Made by a program: the position numbers and the translations under genes. 64,000 nt of DNA from Paranoxybacillus sp035645275. GTDB lineage: Bacteria > Bacillota > Bacilli > Bacillales > Anoxybacillaceae. A model generated the notes under the pieces. The model worked only from the letters and a program-made list of their open reading frames with translations, made no database searches and was not told where the DNA came from. Location of the stretch: assembly GCA_035645275.1 (NCBI GenBank), contig DASQMX010000026.1:558001-622000 (forward strand), given 5' to 3'. Positions 7,938-16,364 of the stretch are shown here, piece after piece. Within the stretch, counting starts at the first letter, position 1. The number at the start of each line of letters is the position of its first letter.

Positions 7938-8378
7938 ATGCAAAAAAGATTAGGAGTAGAAGCAACAATAAAAAAACTTTTTACCGCTAAAGACTCGTTC
8001 GATAACAGGATTGTGGATAAAGATGGTGAATTGCTCATTTTTGAGCCGCTCACACAACTCCTTCCCACGAATATCGAAACATATTCCCTTTTGGAATTAG
8101 ATCATCCCGAGCTTACCGATTTATTTAGCGACTATGGATTTCTATCTGAACAAGGTCGCGCTTATCTTTATCAAGAAGCCGTCATTGCCTTCTCAATCAT
8201 AGACGGAGATGCTACAGAAATTTCCATGGCTCTTTTGCAATACGAAGAATACTTAATTGCAAAGGAACAGTGCAACAACGAAACCATTTATTTTATGGAC
8301 AAAACTTACGAAGATTTGATTAAAAAAGTAGCAGCTGCTTACGATATAAATATCCGCATTTTTGACCTCGACAAATAG
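7938..8378 (+). CDS. Uncharacterised 146-aa acidic protein
   Basis: I do not recognise this protein. It is 146 aa, soluble, with no signal peptide or membrane segment, and acidic overall (many E and D, ending FDLDK). It starts at an ATG with GAGGAG eight bases upstream and has coding-like composition throughout, so it is probably real. It occupies the gap between yqgX and yqgW, where B. subtilis has no gene, and so may be lineage-specific. No cysteine cluster, P-loop or other motif stands out. Confidence 0.65.
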   Translation: MQKRLGVEATIKKLFTAKDSFDNRIVDKDGELLIFEPLTQLLPTNIETYSLLELDHPELTDLFSDYGFLSEQGRAYLYQEAVIAFSIIDGDATEISMALLQYEEYLIAKEQCNNETIYFMDKTYEDLIKKVAAAYDINIRIFDLDK

Positions 8379-8459
8379 GAAAAAAAAGATTACAATGTAA
8401 AGGAAATTAATCTTTTCCTACATATATTGACGTATTTTCGACAGAAGGGGGTAAGTATA

Positions 8460-8633
8460 GTGGGCTTAGTGATTATTTTTTCATTGGTGACATTGCTAGC
8501 GCTTTACGGAGTTATTCGTTCATTGCGTGAAAAGAATATACTTGGATTATTATTTGGCTTGGGTACAGCTGCGGTATTCGGCTGGTTTACAATCATGACT
8601 GTTCTTCATCACGGATATCCGGTCGCTCACTAA
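8460..8633 (+). CDS. yqgW: Small membrane protein YqgW (DUF2759)
   Basis: 57-aa protein with two hydrophobic segments (LVIIFSLVTLLALYGVI and ILGLLFGLGTAAVFGWFTIMTVL) linked by a short basic loop. Length, topology and position match DUF2759/YqgW. A GTG start at 8460 follows AGGGGG at a good spacing. Function unknown. Confidence 0.85.
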   Translation: MGLVIIFSLVTLLALYGVIRSLREKNILGLLFGLGTAAVFGWFTIMTVLHHGYPVAH

Positions 8634-8643
8634 TATAGGCTTT

Positions 8644-8681
8644 GAAAAACACGCCTTCGTAATGGACGGCGTGTTTTATTT
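8644..8681. terminator. Intrinsic terminator between yqgW and yqgV
   Basis: AACACGCC / GGCGTGTT arms (8648-8655, 8668-8675) with T run after on plus and an A-rich flank on the other side; overlaps the yqgV stop. Confidence 0.75.
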
Positions 8682-8993
8682 ATCTTCCAGTTTCGTTTTT
8701 ACACTCGCCACTTTATCAGCCATACGGCGTTGAATGTCGCGGCGGTCATCGATGCGAATATTGGTTGCTACACGATGGATTCCTTTTGAAAACGGAACTT
8801 CATGAATAGCTTGAATCACTTCAAATAAAACAGGAAGCTCTCCTTCAATAATCGTGCTCATTGGCGTAAGCATAAAATCAATTTTCCCTTGATCCTTATA
8901 AGTGTTAAGCACTTTTTGAATTTCTGCAACATACTCGCTTACGCTTGGAGAAGCTGTTCCAAGCGGTATGACAGTCACATCGACAATGGCCAT
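8676..8993 (-). CDS. yqgV: Thiamine-binding MTH1187 family protein YqgV
   Basis: 105-aa single-domain ferredoxin-like-fold protein of the MTH1187/YkoF superfamily. Hallmarks are the N-terminal VTVIPLGTASPSVSEYV, the middle FMLTPMSTIIEGE, and the RVATNIRIDDR segment. Family members bind thiamine or related small molecules; its cellular job is not known. ATG 8993 is preceded by AAGGAG. The longer frame upstream lacks family similarity. Confidence 0.88.
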   Translation of the reverse strand: MAIVDVTVIPLGTASPSVSEYVAEIQKVLNTYKDQGKIDFMLTPMSTIIEGELPVLFEVIQAIHEVPFSKGIHRVATNIRIDDRRDIQRRMADKVASVKTKLEDK

Positions 8994-9052
8994 ATCGTTT
9001 ACTCCTTTTTCATGTTGTATCATTTTGATTATACAACTAATCCCTTTTCTCC

Positions 9053-10249
9053 TCAATCCATATATAATGCAGCTAAAAAAAGGCCTAGACTGTCTTTGTA
9101 TATGTTATCCAATTGCTCAATTGGCAATGGATTGACTCCTTCCCCTAACTCGATCGTATATCCTTGCCGTTTCTGCGTATAAATGAACCAATCACGATAC
9201 CCGGCGTGGCTGTCAATATAACGAACTGCCTTATATCCGCTTACTCTAGAAAATTCATTGACAGTTTGTTCGGATTCAGCAGGTTCTAATCCCTCATATC
9301 CCCAATAAATTTCCTTTCCTTGCGTGTGAAACGCTAAAATCTTAGAAAAATTGCTTTCCACTGTCAGGTGAGCCATCGCTATTGTTTCTGGTTCCGTCAA
9401 TGGCGCAAATCCTGGAAAATCCCGTGGAGCCGGTGCTTTTGGAAGTTTGCGTTCTTTTTCTATTTCCCACTTTGCTGGAAATTGATTATTTAAATCAATG
9501 CCGCGAATATTCGCTTTCCAATTCGAAAAATCAAGGCTGCCATTATTCATGCGAATCACTTTATCTCGATAAGATTCCTCCTCAGGCGGACCATTTAACA
9601 CAAGGTTTACACCATCGGGATTAACCATCGGTACAATGGATAATGTAATACGCTCATAAAATGATAATACATCATACCCATTCAATGCATGACCATTTGT
9701 CAACGCCAGCAAATAATCATTGACAAACATCATAATGATGGCTGATGTAATCCATTCGTTCGCATGAAAAGAACCGTTCATATGAACTTGTTTTATCCCT
9801 TTACCGATTTTCATTTCGTATAAAGGAAGACCGAGCACACTTTTTCCAATCGTACGTCTTTTTATGAATGGATAATATTGACACAGCTTATCCAATTCCT
9901 TTTCCATCGCCGCAAAATCATAGTTTCTTTTTCCGTTCACAATCGGTTTCTCCATTCGTTTCGGAATATTGAGCTGTTGACAAGTTGCTATATCGTCTTC
10001 AGATAGCTGTGGATTAACTCTTTTAAGAACTTCAAATGGGATCGAAAGCGATTTTGCGATATTTTCTAATGTATCGGGAGTTTGAAAATTCTGTTTAAAA
10101 GTTTGATAACCAGGAATGTTTACCGTTTCCCCTTGCTTCAATTGTTCTGATGATAGATGTGGATTGGCATCAACCAGTAATTCATAAGGAACAGCAAACC
10201 ACTGACTGTACATGGATAATGTATCTTTCAAGCATGCCGTTATTTTCAA
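9053..10249 (-). CDS. yqgT: Gamma-D-glutamyl-L-diamino acid endopeptidase (M14, two LysM)
   Basis: 398-aa zinc carboxypeptidase-like peptidoglycan hydrolase. Two LysM wall-binding repeats occupy residues ~1-45 and ~50-95 (VPYELLVDANPHLSSEQL, IPFEVLKRVNPQLSEDD). The M14 catalytic domain follows, with GSFHANEW supplying the first zinc ligands, PMVNPDGVNLV, and the C-terminal TIELGEG containing the catalytic Glu. It cleaves the gamma-D-Glu-meso-Dpm bond in stem peptides. Start is TTG 10249 after GGAGGG. No signal peptide is seen, as for B. subtilis YqgT and the Lysinibacillus endopeptidase I, which acts in sporulating cells. Confidence 0.9.
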   Translation of the reverse strand: MKITACLKDTLSMYSQWFAVPYELLVDANPHLSSEQLKQGETVNIPGYQTFKQNFQTPDTLENIAKSLSIPFEVLKRVNPQLSEDDIATCQQLNIPKRMEKPIVNGKRNYDFAAMEKELDKLCQYYPFIKRRTIGKSVLGLPLYEMKIGKGIKQVHMNGSFHANEWITSAIIMMFVNDYLLALTNGHALNGYDVLSFYERITLSIVPMVNPDGVNLVLNGPPEEESYRDKVIRMNNGSLDFSNWKANIRGIDLNNQFPAKWEIEKERKLPKAPAPRDFPGFAPLTEPETIAMAHLTVESNFSKILAFHTQGKEIYWGYEGLEPAESEQTVNEFSRVSGYKAVRYIDSHAGYRDWFIYTQKRQGYTIELGEGVNPLPIEQLDNIYKDSLGLFLAALYMD

Positions 10250-10362
10250 ATCTTTCTTTCCCTCCTCTCTGCTTTATTTTCATCGTATGAAAAAACGCTT
10301 TGAAACATGAACTCAACTTATTGCCATAATATTCGTTTCCTGTTTCAGTAAGAGCACCAAAA

Positions 10363-10398
10363 ACAAAAAGCTTCGGCTCAAAGTCCGAAGCTTTTTAC
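10363..10398 (-). terminator. Intrinsic terminator of yqgS
   Basis: Twelve-base perfect arms AAAAAGCTTCGG / CCGAAGCTTTTT (10365-10376, 10385-10396). The stem includes the yqgS stop codon. Confidence 0.85.
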
Positions 10399-12284
10399 TG
10401 TTCTGTTTCTTTGACCTTTTCGTTTTTATTGTCGTAAAAACGAAGCAAGTCACCATATATGATTTTATCCGAGTAATCAAGCTCTTGTTTTGCTTTTTCC
10501 ATATACGGTTCACAATGAGAAATGTCCGTTTTTAAACCTGTTTTCTTATCATAACATACGTTTTCTTTAAAGACGTAATCTTTTGTGATAAAGCTGCCGT
10601 CGCGCAATACAGCAAAATCCATTTTATCTTTAGAGAATAAATCCTGTCCAAAATGGATGTCATCTTTTGTATCGATTCCTAATAAATGAAGAATCGTCGG
10701 CTTCACATCAATTTGGCCAGATACTTTAGAAATCACTTTCGGGTGCTTATCCGTCACACCTGGAATGTGAATAATAAGCGGTACACGCTGCAACTGCACA
10801 TGATCAAACGGCGTAATTTCTTCCTTACCTAAATACTGTGCCATTGCTTTGTTATGGTTTTCAGAAATTCCGTAATGGTCACCATATAAAATAATGATTG
10901 AGTTTTCATATAATCCTTCTTTTTTCAATTGTTCAATGAACACCTTTAACGATTCATCCATATAGCGAACCGTTGGGAAGTAACGGTTTAGTGTCCGGCT
11001 GTTTGATGTATATTCAGGAACCATTTTATCTTCTTCCCCTAGTTCAAACGGGAAGTGGTTCGTTAACGTAATGAATTTTGTATAAAATGGCTGAGGCAGC
11101 GTTTTTAAATACGGAATGGATTGTTCAAAGAAATCCTTATCTTTTAATCCCCAACCGACAGAATTTTGCTCATTCACATCAAAATATTCTTGGGAAAAAT
11201 ATTTGTCATAACCCAATGATTGATACATAATGTCGCGGTTCCAGAAGCTCTTGTTGTTCGCATGGAATACCGCTGAATAATAGCCATGTTTTTTCAAAAT
11301 TTCCGGTGTTGCCATATACTCATTTGTCGCATGAGTAAAGAACACCGCACCTCGTCCTAACGGATATAATGAGTTTTCAATTAAAAACTCGGCATCGGAC
11401 GTTTTTCCTTGTCCTGTTTGATGATAGAAATTATCAAAATAGTAACTTTGTTTAATAAAATCGTTTAAAAATGGTGTGATTTCTTGTCCATTAACCGTGT
11501 TGTTAATAACAAAACTTTGCAGCGATTCCATGGAAACAACAATGACATTGCGATTTTTTGCGATACCGAACAACTCTTTCTCTGGAGCTTTTTCGTTCGC
11601 CCGAATATAGTTTTCGATATCCGCAAGTTCACTGCTGTCTGCCAATGCCCGCTGCGCTTTTGATTTTGACTGAAGCAAAATATCGTAAATGTGATAGTTG
11701 TATGTGCCGATGTTTTTCACCAGCATTTCACGGTCGAATGTTCTCGTTAACAATTCAGGACGCTCTGTTTCTGCTAATCCTAGGTTGAACAATGCGATGG
11801 CAGCAACGATAAAATAATAAGCGCGACGTTCTTTTTTCGTTACAGGTTCAAAATGTACAAGCGCTGATTTTTTTCGAACAAGCCACATTAACAACACAAC
11901 GTCTGCAAACATCATTAAATCTGTAAAACGGAAAAGCTCAAACACACTGTTCCCCAAGTCTCCCATATTGCTTGTTTGGAACAATACAGGGAGCGTGATA
12001 AAGTCATTAAAAAAGCGATAGAACATTACGTTCGCAAATAGTACAAACGATGTAAGAAAGCTTGTGATAATAATATAACGGTTACGTGCCTTCTCCTTCA
12101 TAAAGAACGAAAAGCCGAACACGAAAAGCAAGAAGCTTAACGGATTAATAAACAAAATAAACTCTTGCTTCCATGATTCGATTTCTATATCAAAGCTAGT
12201 CTTATAGACAATATAAGTTTTAATCCAAAGCAAAATCGTCGCAATCAATGCGAAACGATATTTGCTGAGAGATATGTTTCTCAT
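10395..12284 (-). CDS. yqgS: Lipoteichoic acid synthase family protein YqgS
   Basis: 629-aa membrane enzyme. Five hydrophobic segments lie in residues ~8-190, followed by a linker and an extracellular sulfatase-fold domain. The catalytic Thr is in QGKTSDAEF (T295), and the metal-site Glu is in SMESLQ (E253), with the distal YGDHYG motif also present. It transfers glycerol-phosphate units from phosphatidylglycerol to build or prime lipoteichoic acid. Four paralogues exist in B. subtilis (LtaS, YfnI, YqgS, YvgJ), and location beside glcK and yqgT points to YqgS. ATG 12284 follows GGAGGG. Confidence 0.9.
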   Translation of the reverse strand: MRNISLSKYRFALIATILLWIKTYIVYKTSFDIEIESWKQEFILFINPLSFLLFVFGFSFFMKEKARNRYIIITSFLTSFVLFANVMFYRFFNDFITLPVLFQTSNMGDLGNSVFELFRFTDLMMFADVVLLMWLVRKKSALVHFEPVTKKERRAYYFIVAAIALFNLGLAETERPELLTRTFDREMLVKNIGTYNYHIYDILLQSKSKAQRALADSSELADIENYIRANEKAPEKELFGIAKNRNVIVVSMESLQSFVINNTVNGQEITPFLNDFIKQSYYFDNFYHQTGQGKTSDAEFLIENSLYPLGRGAVFFTHATNEYMATPEILKKHGYYSAVFHANNKSFWNRDIMYQSLGYDKYFSQEYFDVNEQNSVGWGLKDKDFFEQSIPYLKTLPQPFYTKFITLTNHFPFELGEEDKMVPEYTSNSRTLNRYFPTVRYMDESLKVFIEQLKKEGLYENSIIILYGDHYGISENHNKAMAQYLGKEEITPFDHVQLQRVPLIIHIPGVTDKHPKVISKVSGQIDVKPTILHLLGIDTKDDIHFGQDLFSKDKMDFAVLRDGSFITKDYVFKENVCYDKKTGLKTDISHCEPYMEKAKQELDYSDKIIYGDLLRFYDNKNEKVKETEQ

Positions 12285-12571
12285 TTTATTTAAACCCTCC
12301 TTTATTCAAGAAGCGTCATATCCACCATGACATTCAAATGGAATTGTTTGGTAAATATTTACATAAACAGGTTTCTATTAAGTAACCAACATCAATCTTA
12401 ATACTTTTTTAACGAAAAAGCAATGTTTTTTCAAAGATAGGACATTAGAATAGTAATGTTGTAGGGACATGAAAGTTGTACACCTTTTATAGACGAATTA
12501 GACTAAAAAAAGTTACAAAAAAGAAAGGAGTCCATATAAAAATTATATTGACCCCCTTTGTTGCTATATAT

Positions 12572-13543
12572 TTACTGCGCAAATTTATTTTTTGCTAGCC
12601 ATGCCCCGCCAATCACTCCTGCGTCATTACCTAATGTTGCAATCGTAATGTGGACACCCTCAGCAACACGAGGAAAGGCAAAACGCTTCACATAGTGGCG
12701 GACTTTCTCGGCTAACATGCTTCCCGCTTTTGACACACCGCCGCCGATAACAATTTTTTCCGGGTTTAAACCGTTAGCTAAATTGGCTAATGCTAAGCCA
12801 AGATGAAAAGTGACATAGTCGATGATTTCTAATGCTAATGCATCGTTTGCTTTAGCTGCATCAAATACATCTTTCGCAGTAATCTTTCCAGTTTCTTCGT
12901 AAATTCGTCTTAAAACGCTTGCTGTTTCCATGTTTGCTAATTTCTCTTTCGTAATTCTAACAATCCCCGTAGCTGAGGCAATTGTCTCTAAACAACCCGT
13001 TTTACCACAATTGCAAGGTGCGCCGCCTTCTGGAATCGAAGTAATGTGCCCGATTTCTCCCCCAGCACCGTTTACACCGTGGACAATCTCTCCATTGGCA
13101 ATAATTCCCCCGCCGACTCCAGTGCCGAGCGTAACACATATTAAATCTTTCGCACCTTCGCCTGCGCCTTTCCACATTTCGCCTATTGCTGCAATATTTG
13201 CGTCATTGTCAATCACAGCAGGAAGCGATGTTTCCACTTCTAATAAATCTTTAAGAGGATAGTTTTTCCAGCCTAAATTAACCGCTTCATACACTAAACC
13301 AGTCGCCATTTCAACAGGTCCAGGTGCGCCCATACCGATGCCAAGCAGCTTACTCTTTGGCTGGTCAAGTTCATTTAATTTTTGATCAATCGATTTGGCA
13401 ATATCAGCTGTAATATTTTTTCCCTGATTAGAAATGTCCGTAGCAATTTCCCACTTATGAATGATTTCTCCATACATATTGACGAATGCCATCTTAATCG
13501 TTGTTCCGCCTAGATCAATACCAACTAACCATTTTTCTGTCAT
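12572..13543 (-). CDS. glcK: Glucokinase (ROK family)
   Basis: 323-aa cytoplasmic ATP-dependent glucose kinase that phosphorylates free glucose released from disaccharides. N-terminal ATP phosphate-binding motif GIDLGGTTIKMA, the ExGH region GGEIGHITS, and the ROK zinc signature CNCGKTGCLETIAS are all present. The start MTEKWLVGIDLGG at 13543 aligns with other GlcK proteins; an ATG two codons upstream (13549) is possible and closer to the AAAGGATG ribosome binding site. The gene overlaps or abuts yqgQ, so the pair form an operon. Confidence 0.93.
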   Translation of the reverse strand: MTEKWLVGIDLGGTTIKMAFVNMYGEIIHKWEIATDISNQGKNITADIAKSIDQKLNELDQPKSKLLGIGMGAPGPVEMATGLVYEAVNLGWKNYPLKDLLEVETSLPAVIDNDANIAAIGEMWKGAGEGAKDLICVTLGTGVGGGIIANGEIVHGVNGAGGEIGHITSIPEGGAPCNCGKTGCLETIASATGIVRITKEKLANMETASVLRRIYEETGKITAKDVFDAAKANDALALEIIDYVTFHLGLALANLANGLNPEKIVIGGGVSKAGSMLAEKVRHYVKRFAFPRVAEGVHITIATLGNDAGVIGGAWLAKNKFAQ

Positions 13544-13550
13544 ATTCATT

Positions 13551-13769
13551 TCATCCTTTATCTTTTTTCTCTCTTTTCTCGCGCTCCAATTGTGCTTCAT
13601 GGCGCAGCAACAAAATGGCCATTTGATACTCTTTTACATCAATCAATTGTGACTGATACAGCTCTTTAATCTCCTCTTCCATCAGTTCCAAATCCGCTAA
13701 ACGATCGCCAACATAGATAATTGTACCATACTTTTTTAATAGCTGTTGAACATCATAAATCGTTTTCAT
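13551..13769 (-). CDS. yqgQ: Small protein YqgQ (DUF910)
   Basis: 72-aa cytoplasmic protein predicted to be a three-helix bundle, ending in a charged helix (EREKREKKDKG). Length and sequence (KTIYDVQQLLKKYGTIIYVGDR) match the YqgQ family. AGGTGA precedes the ATG at 13769. It is transcribed with glcK, as in B. subtilis; a nucleic acid-binding role was suggested from a structure but is unproven. Confidence 0.9.
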   Translation of the reverse strand: MKTIYDVQQLLKKYGTIIYVGDRLADLELMEEEIKELYQSQLIDVKEYQMAILLLRHEAQLEREKREKKDKG

Positions 13770-13863
13770 GTCTTCACCTATGTTATCGCTTATTTCGCAT
13801 ATTTTTTTCATACATGCACACTATAAAGTATATAAGAAACGATATGATCGTCAATAATTGAGT

Positions 13864-13898
13864 AAAAGAAAAAAGAGTGCTAATAATGAACACTCTCT
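13864..13898 (-). terminator. Intrinsic terminator of the spoVAF-like gene
   Basis: AGAGTG / CACTCT arms (13874-13879, 13891-13896) followed on the minus strand by TTTTTTCTTTT. Confidence 0.75.
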
Positions 13899-13899
13899 G

Positions 13900-15390
13900 T
13901 TAACGATCGGGATCTTTCGGGTGTAAAATTGTCGGCCGGCGGTTCTTTAGCGGAATCGGTGAGCGAATAAATACGTCGCGCATCGCCCGGTAAGAGAATG
14001 GAATAAACGGCCATAAATACGGGATATTAAACGTCTTCATGCGCACAAGCATAATAATCCATAACGTAACACCAATGATATAACCATACATCCCAAAGGA
14101 AGCGGTCGCTATTAATAAGGCAAGGCGGACTAACCGGTTGGCTAGACCTAACTCATAACTTGGTGTTGCAAACGTGCCAATGGTCGCAATGGAAAAGTAA
14201 AGAATCACTTCATTCGAAAACAACCCGACTTCAACCGCGACTCCGCCAATCATTAATGCAGCCACTAAGCCCAAAGCGGTTGCAAGTGCAGAAGGTGTAT
14301 GAATGGCCGCCATTCGCAACATATCAATGCCAGCTTCAATAATGAATAATTGGGCAAACAGCGGAATATCTCCCATTTTCATATCTGTAAGAAACGATAG
14401 AAAACGGGGCGATAATTCAGGATTGGTAACTAATAAATACCAAAGCGGCAGGAGAAAAATCGATGCCCACACCGCCAAAAAACGAACCAATCGCAAATAT
14501 GCCCCGACAATTGGTTTGTTGCGGTACTCTTCAGCATGCTGTAAATGATGCCAAAAGGTTGCTGGTGCAATTAAGGCGCTTGGCGATCCATCTACCATCA
14601 CTAATACATGCCCTTCATACAAATGCGCGGCCGCTGTATCCGGCCGCTCTGTATAACGGACGATTGGATAAGGATTCCAATGCCTTCCGGAAATAAACTC
14701 ATCAATTGTTTTCTCTGCCATCGGCAAACCGTCCGTGTCGATTTTTTTAATCGACTCCTTCACCTTTTTAACAATTTCTGGATCAGCAATATCCTCAATA
14801 TAACAAATACAAATATCTGTTTTGGAACGTCTCCCCACTTGCATATACTCCATTCGTAAAGAACGGTCGCGGATACGGCGCCGCGTTAATGCTGTATTAA
14901 ACACAATGGTTTCAACAAACCCATCGCGCGCTCCACGGACAACACGCTCCATATCCGGTTCCTGAGGTCCTCTCACAGGATATGTACGCGCATCGATTAA
15001 AATCGCGTATTCTACACCATCGATTAATAATACGGTCGGTCCCGCCAATACGCCATCGACAATTCGCTCTAAATCGTTTGTTTTCTCTAATTCTACATAA
15101 GGGATATAGGCTTTCAACAATTTTTCTAACGGTTCAGACTGTAACACGGTTTCATCAAGCTTGGATAAATATTTCATAATATGATGTAAAATATCATCTT
15201 TAACAAAACCATCTATCATAAAAAAAGCCATCGCACGGCCTGCATACTCTACATCTAAATAAATGACATCAAAGCTTTTTCCTAACCCTAATCGTTCTTT
15301 TAAATATGTAACATTTTCGTGTAAATTCGCGGAAACAAGATGTTTGACTTCTTCATTTGCCATGTGTTCCACCCGCCTATTAACAGACAT
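13900..15390 (-). CDS. GerA-family spore germination protein, SpoVAF-like
   Basis: 496-aa protein of the GerA/SpoVAF A-subunit family found in the spore inner membrane. The N-terminal ~290 residues are soluble (family marks VDGVLAGPTVLLIDG, YPVRGPQEPDMERVVRGARDGFVET, NTALTRRRIRDRSLRME). Five hydrophobic segments fill residues ~300-465, and the C-terminus is short (ILHPKDPDR). It resembles SpoVAF more than nutrient-receptor GerAA proteins, but it is not in a spoVA operon here. GGGGGAT precedes the ATG at 15390. It is single, and divergent from the next gene with a 100-base gap. Confidence 0.8.
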   Translation of the reverse strand: MSVNRRVEHMANEEVKHLVSANLHENVTYLKERLGLGKSFDVIYLDVEYAGRAMAFFMIDGFVKDDILHHIMKYLSKLDETVLQSEPLEKLLKAYIPYVELEKTNDLERIVDGVLAGPTVLLIDGVEYAILIDARTYPVRGPQEPDMERVVRGARDGFVETIVFNTALTRRRIRDRSLRMEYMQVGRRSKTDICICYIEDIADPEIVKKVKESIKKIDTDGLPMAEKTIDEFISGRHWNPYPIVRYTERPDTAAAHLYEGHVLVMVDGSPSALIAPATFWHHLQHAEEYRNKPIVGAYLRLVRFLAVWASIFLLPLWYLLVTNPELSPRFLSFLTDMKMGDIPLFAQLFIIEAGIDMLRMAAIHTPSALATALGLVAALMIGGVAVEVGLFSNEVILYFSIATIGTFATPSYELGLANRLVRLALLIATASFGMYGYIIGVTLWIIMLVRMKTFNIPYLWPFIPFSYRAMRDVFIRSPIPLKNRRPTILHPKDPDR

Positions 15391-15494
15391 TTTTATCCCC
15401 CATCATTACCAAATAAAAATCGTTTCATACATATTTTTTTGTTTCACTCATACATTTGTTAGTAAGTTGTCCAAAATGCAGATGGGGGAATAAA

Positions 15495-16364
15495 ATGAAG
15501 CGAATAATCCAACTTTCGACGCTTATCATTTTGTTTGTGTTGCTCTACTTTTTGTCACCTTTTTCCAAGGAACCACCCGCAAGAGAAAGCATCATCTTTT
15601 TTCCTCTCGACCCAAATGTAACATTTATAAAAACAGAGACTCGCCTCGTTCTGGAGCCAAAAAAGAAAAACGATGAATATGTCTTACGCTGGTATACAAC
15701 GTCTAGTCTTGACCGTAAAGTATACTTGCGCCAAGACATATCATTACTTTTTGCCAATGGACGTTTACTTGGAACATTATCGAAATGGAAAGAGAATAGT
15801 CAAACGCTGTTGCAGGAAAAGACAATAGAAGAGAAAAGTAGTCGATTGTTTCAGACGATTTCTTTTCATTACGGAGAAATCCACGACGGAGAAACCATTC
15901 GCAGCAGCCAAAAAATGAGCGGAGATTATCTATATGTCATTGATTCAGCTTACAGTCCTTTGATGTCCTTTCGTCAGGCAAGAACAACGGAACAAAAAGA
16001 ATGGGAAAACGTATTGAACAAAACAACTAGACAATTTCTTGATTATAAAACAAAACAATTCATCAGCCATTTTTCCATTCGGGAAAAAAACTACTACCAC
16101 TTCTATTTGCCGGAATTAATAGTTTATAATGAACAACCATTCCCAGACTTATCAATGGAAAAAACCCAGAAAATAATCGGCAACCTTTGGGAAGGGCTTT
16201 ATAAAAATTATTTCCTGGGCATTAAAAAGAAAAGCGGAACGGTTGTTTCCCCTATCGGAAGCACGATGCCTGTTATTTTTATTAGTAAAGATTATACCCA
16301 TCTTATTGTGCTTTTTGAAACAAGAGATAGAAAGAAAATACGGCTTATTCAGCAAATCTCTTAA
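15495..16364 (+). CDS. Uncharacterised membrane-anchored protein, 289 aa
   Basis: I do not recognise the family. It starts with a basic residue pair and one hydrophobic helix (IIQLSTLIILFVLLYFL), giving a signal anchor, with ~265 residues predicted outside the cell. There are no cysteines suited to lipid attachment and no recognisable catalytic motif. GGGGGAA precedes the ATG. It is divergent from the spoVAF-like gene, which hints at a sporulation link, and its last 20 bases overlap the end of gluP on the other strand. Confidence 0.65.
   Translation: MKRIIQLSTLIILFVLLYFLSPFSKEPPARESIIFFPLDPNVTFIKTETRLVLEPKKKNDEYVLRWYTTSSLDRKVYLRQDISLLFANGRLLGTLSKWKENSQTLLQEKTIEEKSSRLFQTISFHYGEIHDGETIRSSQKMSGDYLYVIDSAYSPLMSFRQARTTEQKEWENVLNKTTRQFLDYKTKQFISHFSIREKNYYHFYLPELIVYNEQPFPDLSMEKTQKIIGNLWEGLYKNYFLGIKKKSGTVVSPIGSTMPVIFISKDYTHLIVLFETRDRKKIRLIQQIS

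Noticed and set aside
12285..12571. Possible small RNA or gene between yqgS and glcK
   Set aside because: Only AT-rich sequence with a weak TATAAAAATTATA-type inverted repeat; nothing to support a feature.
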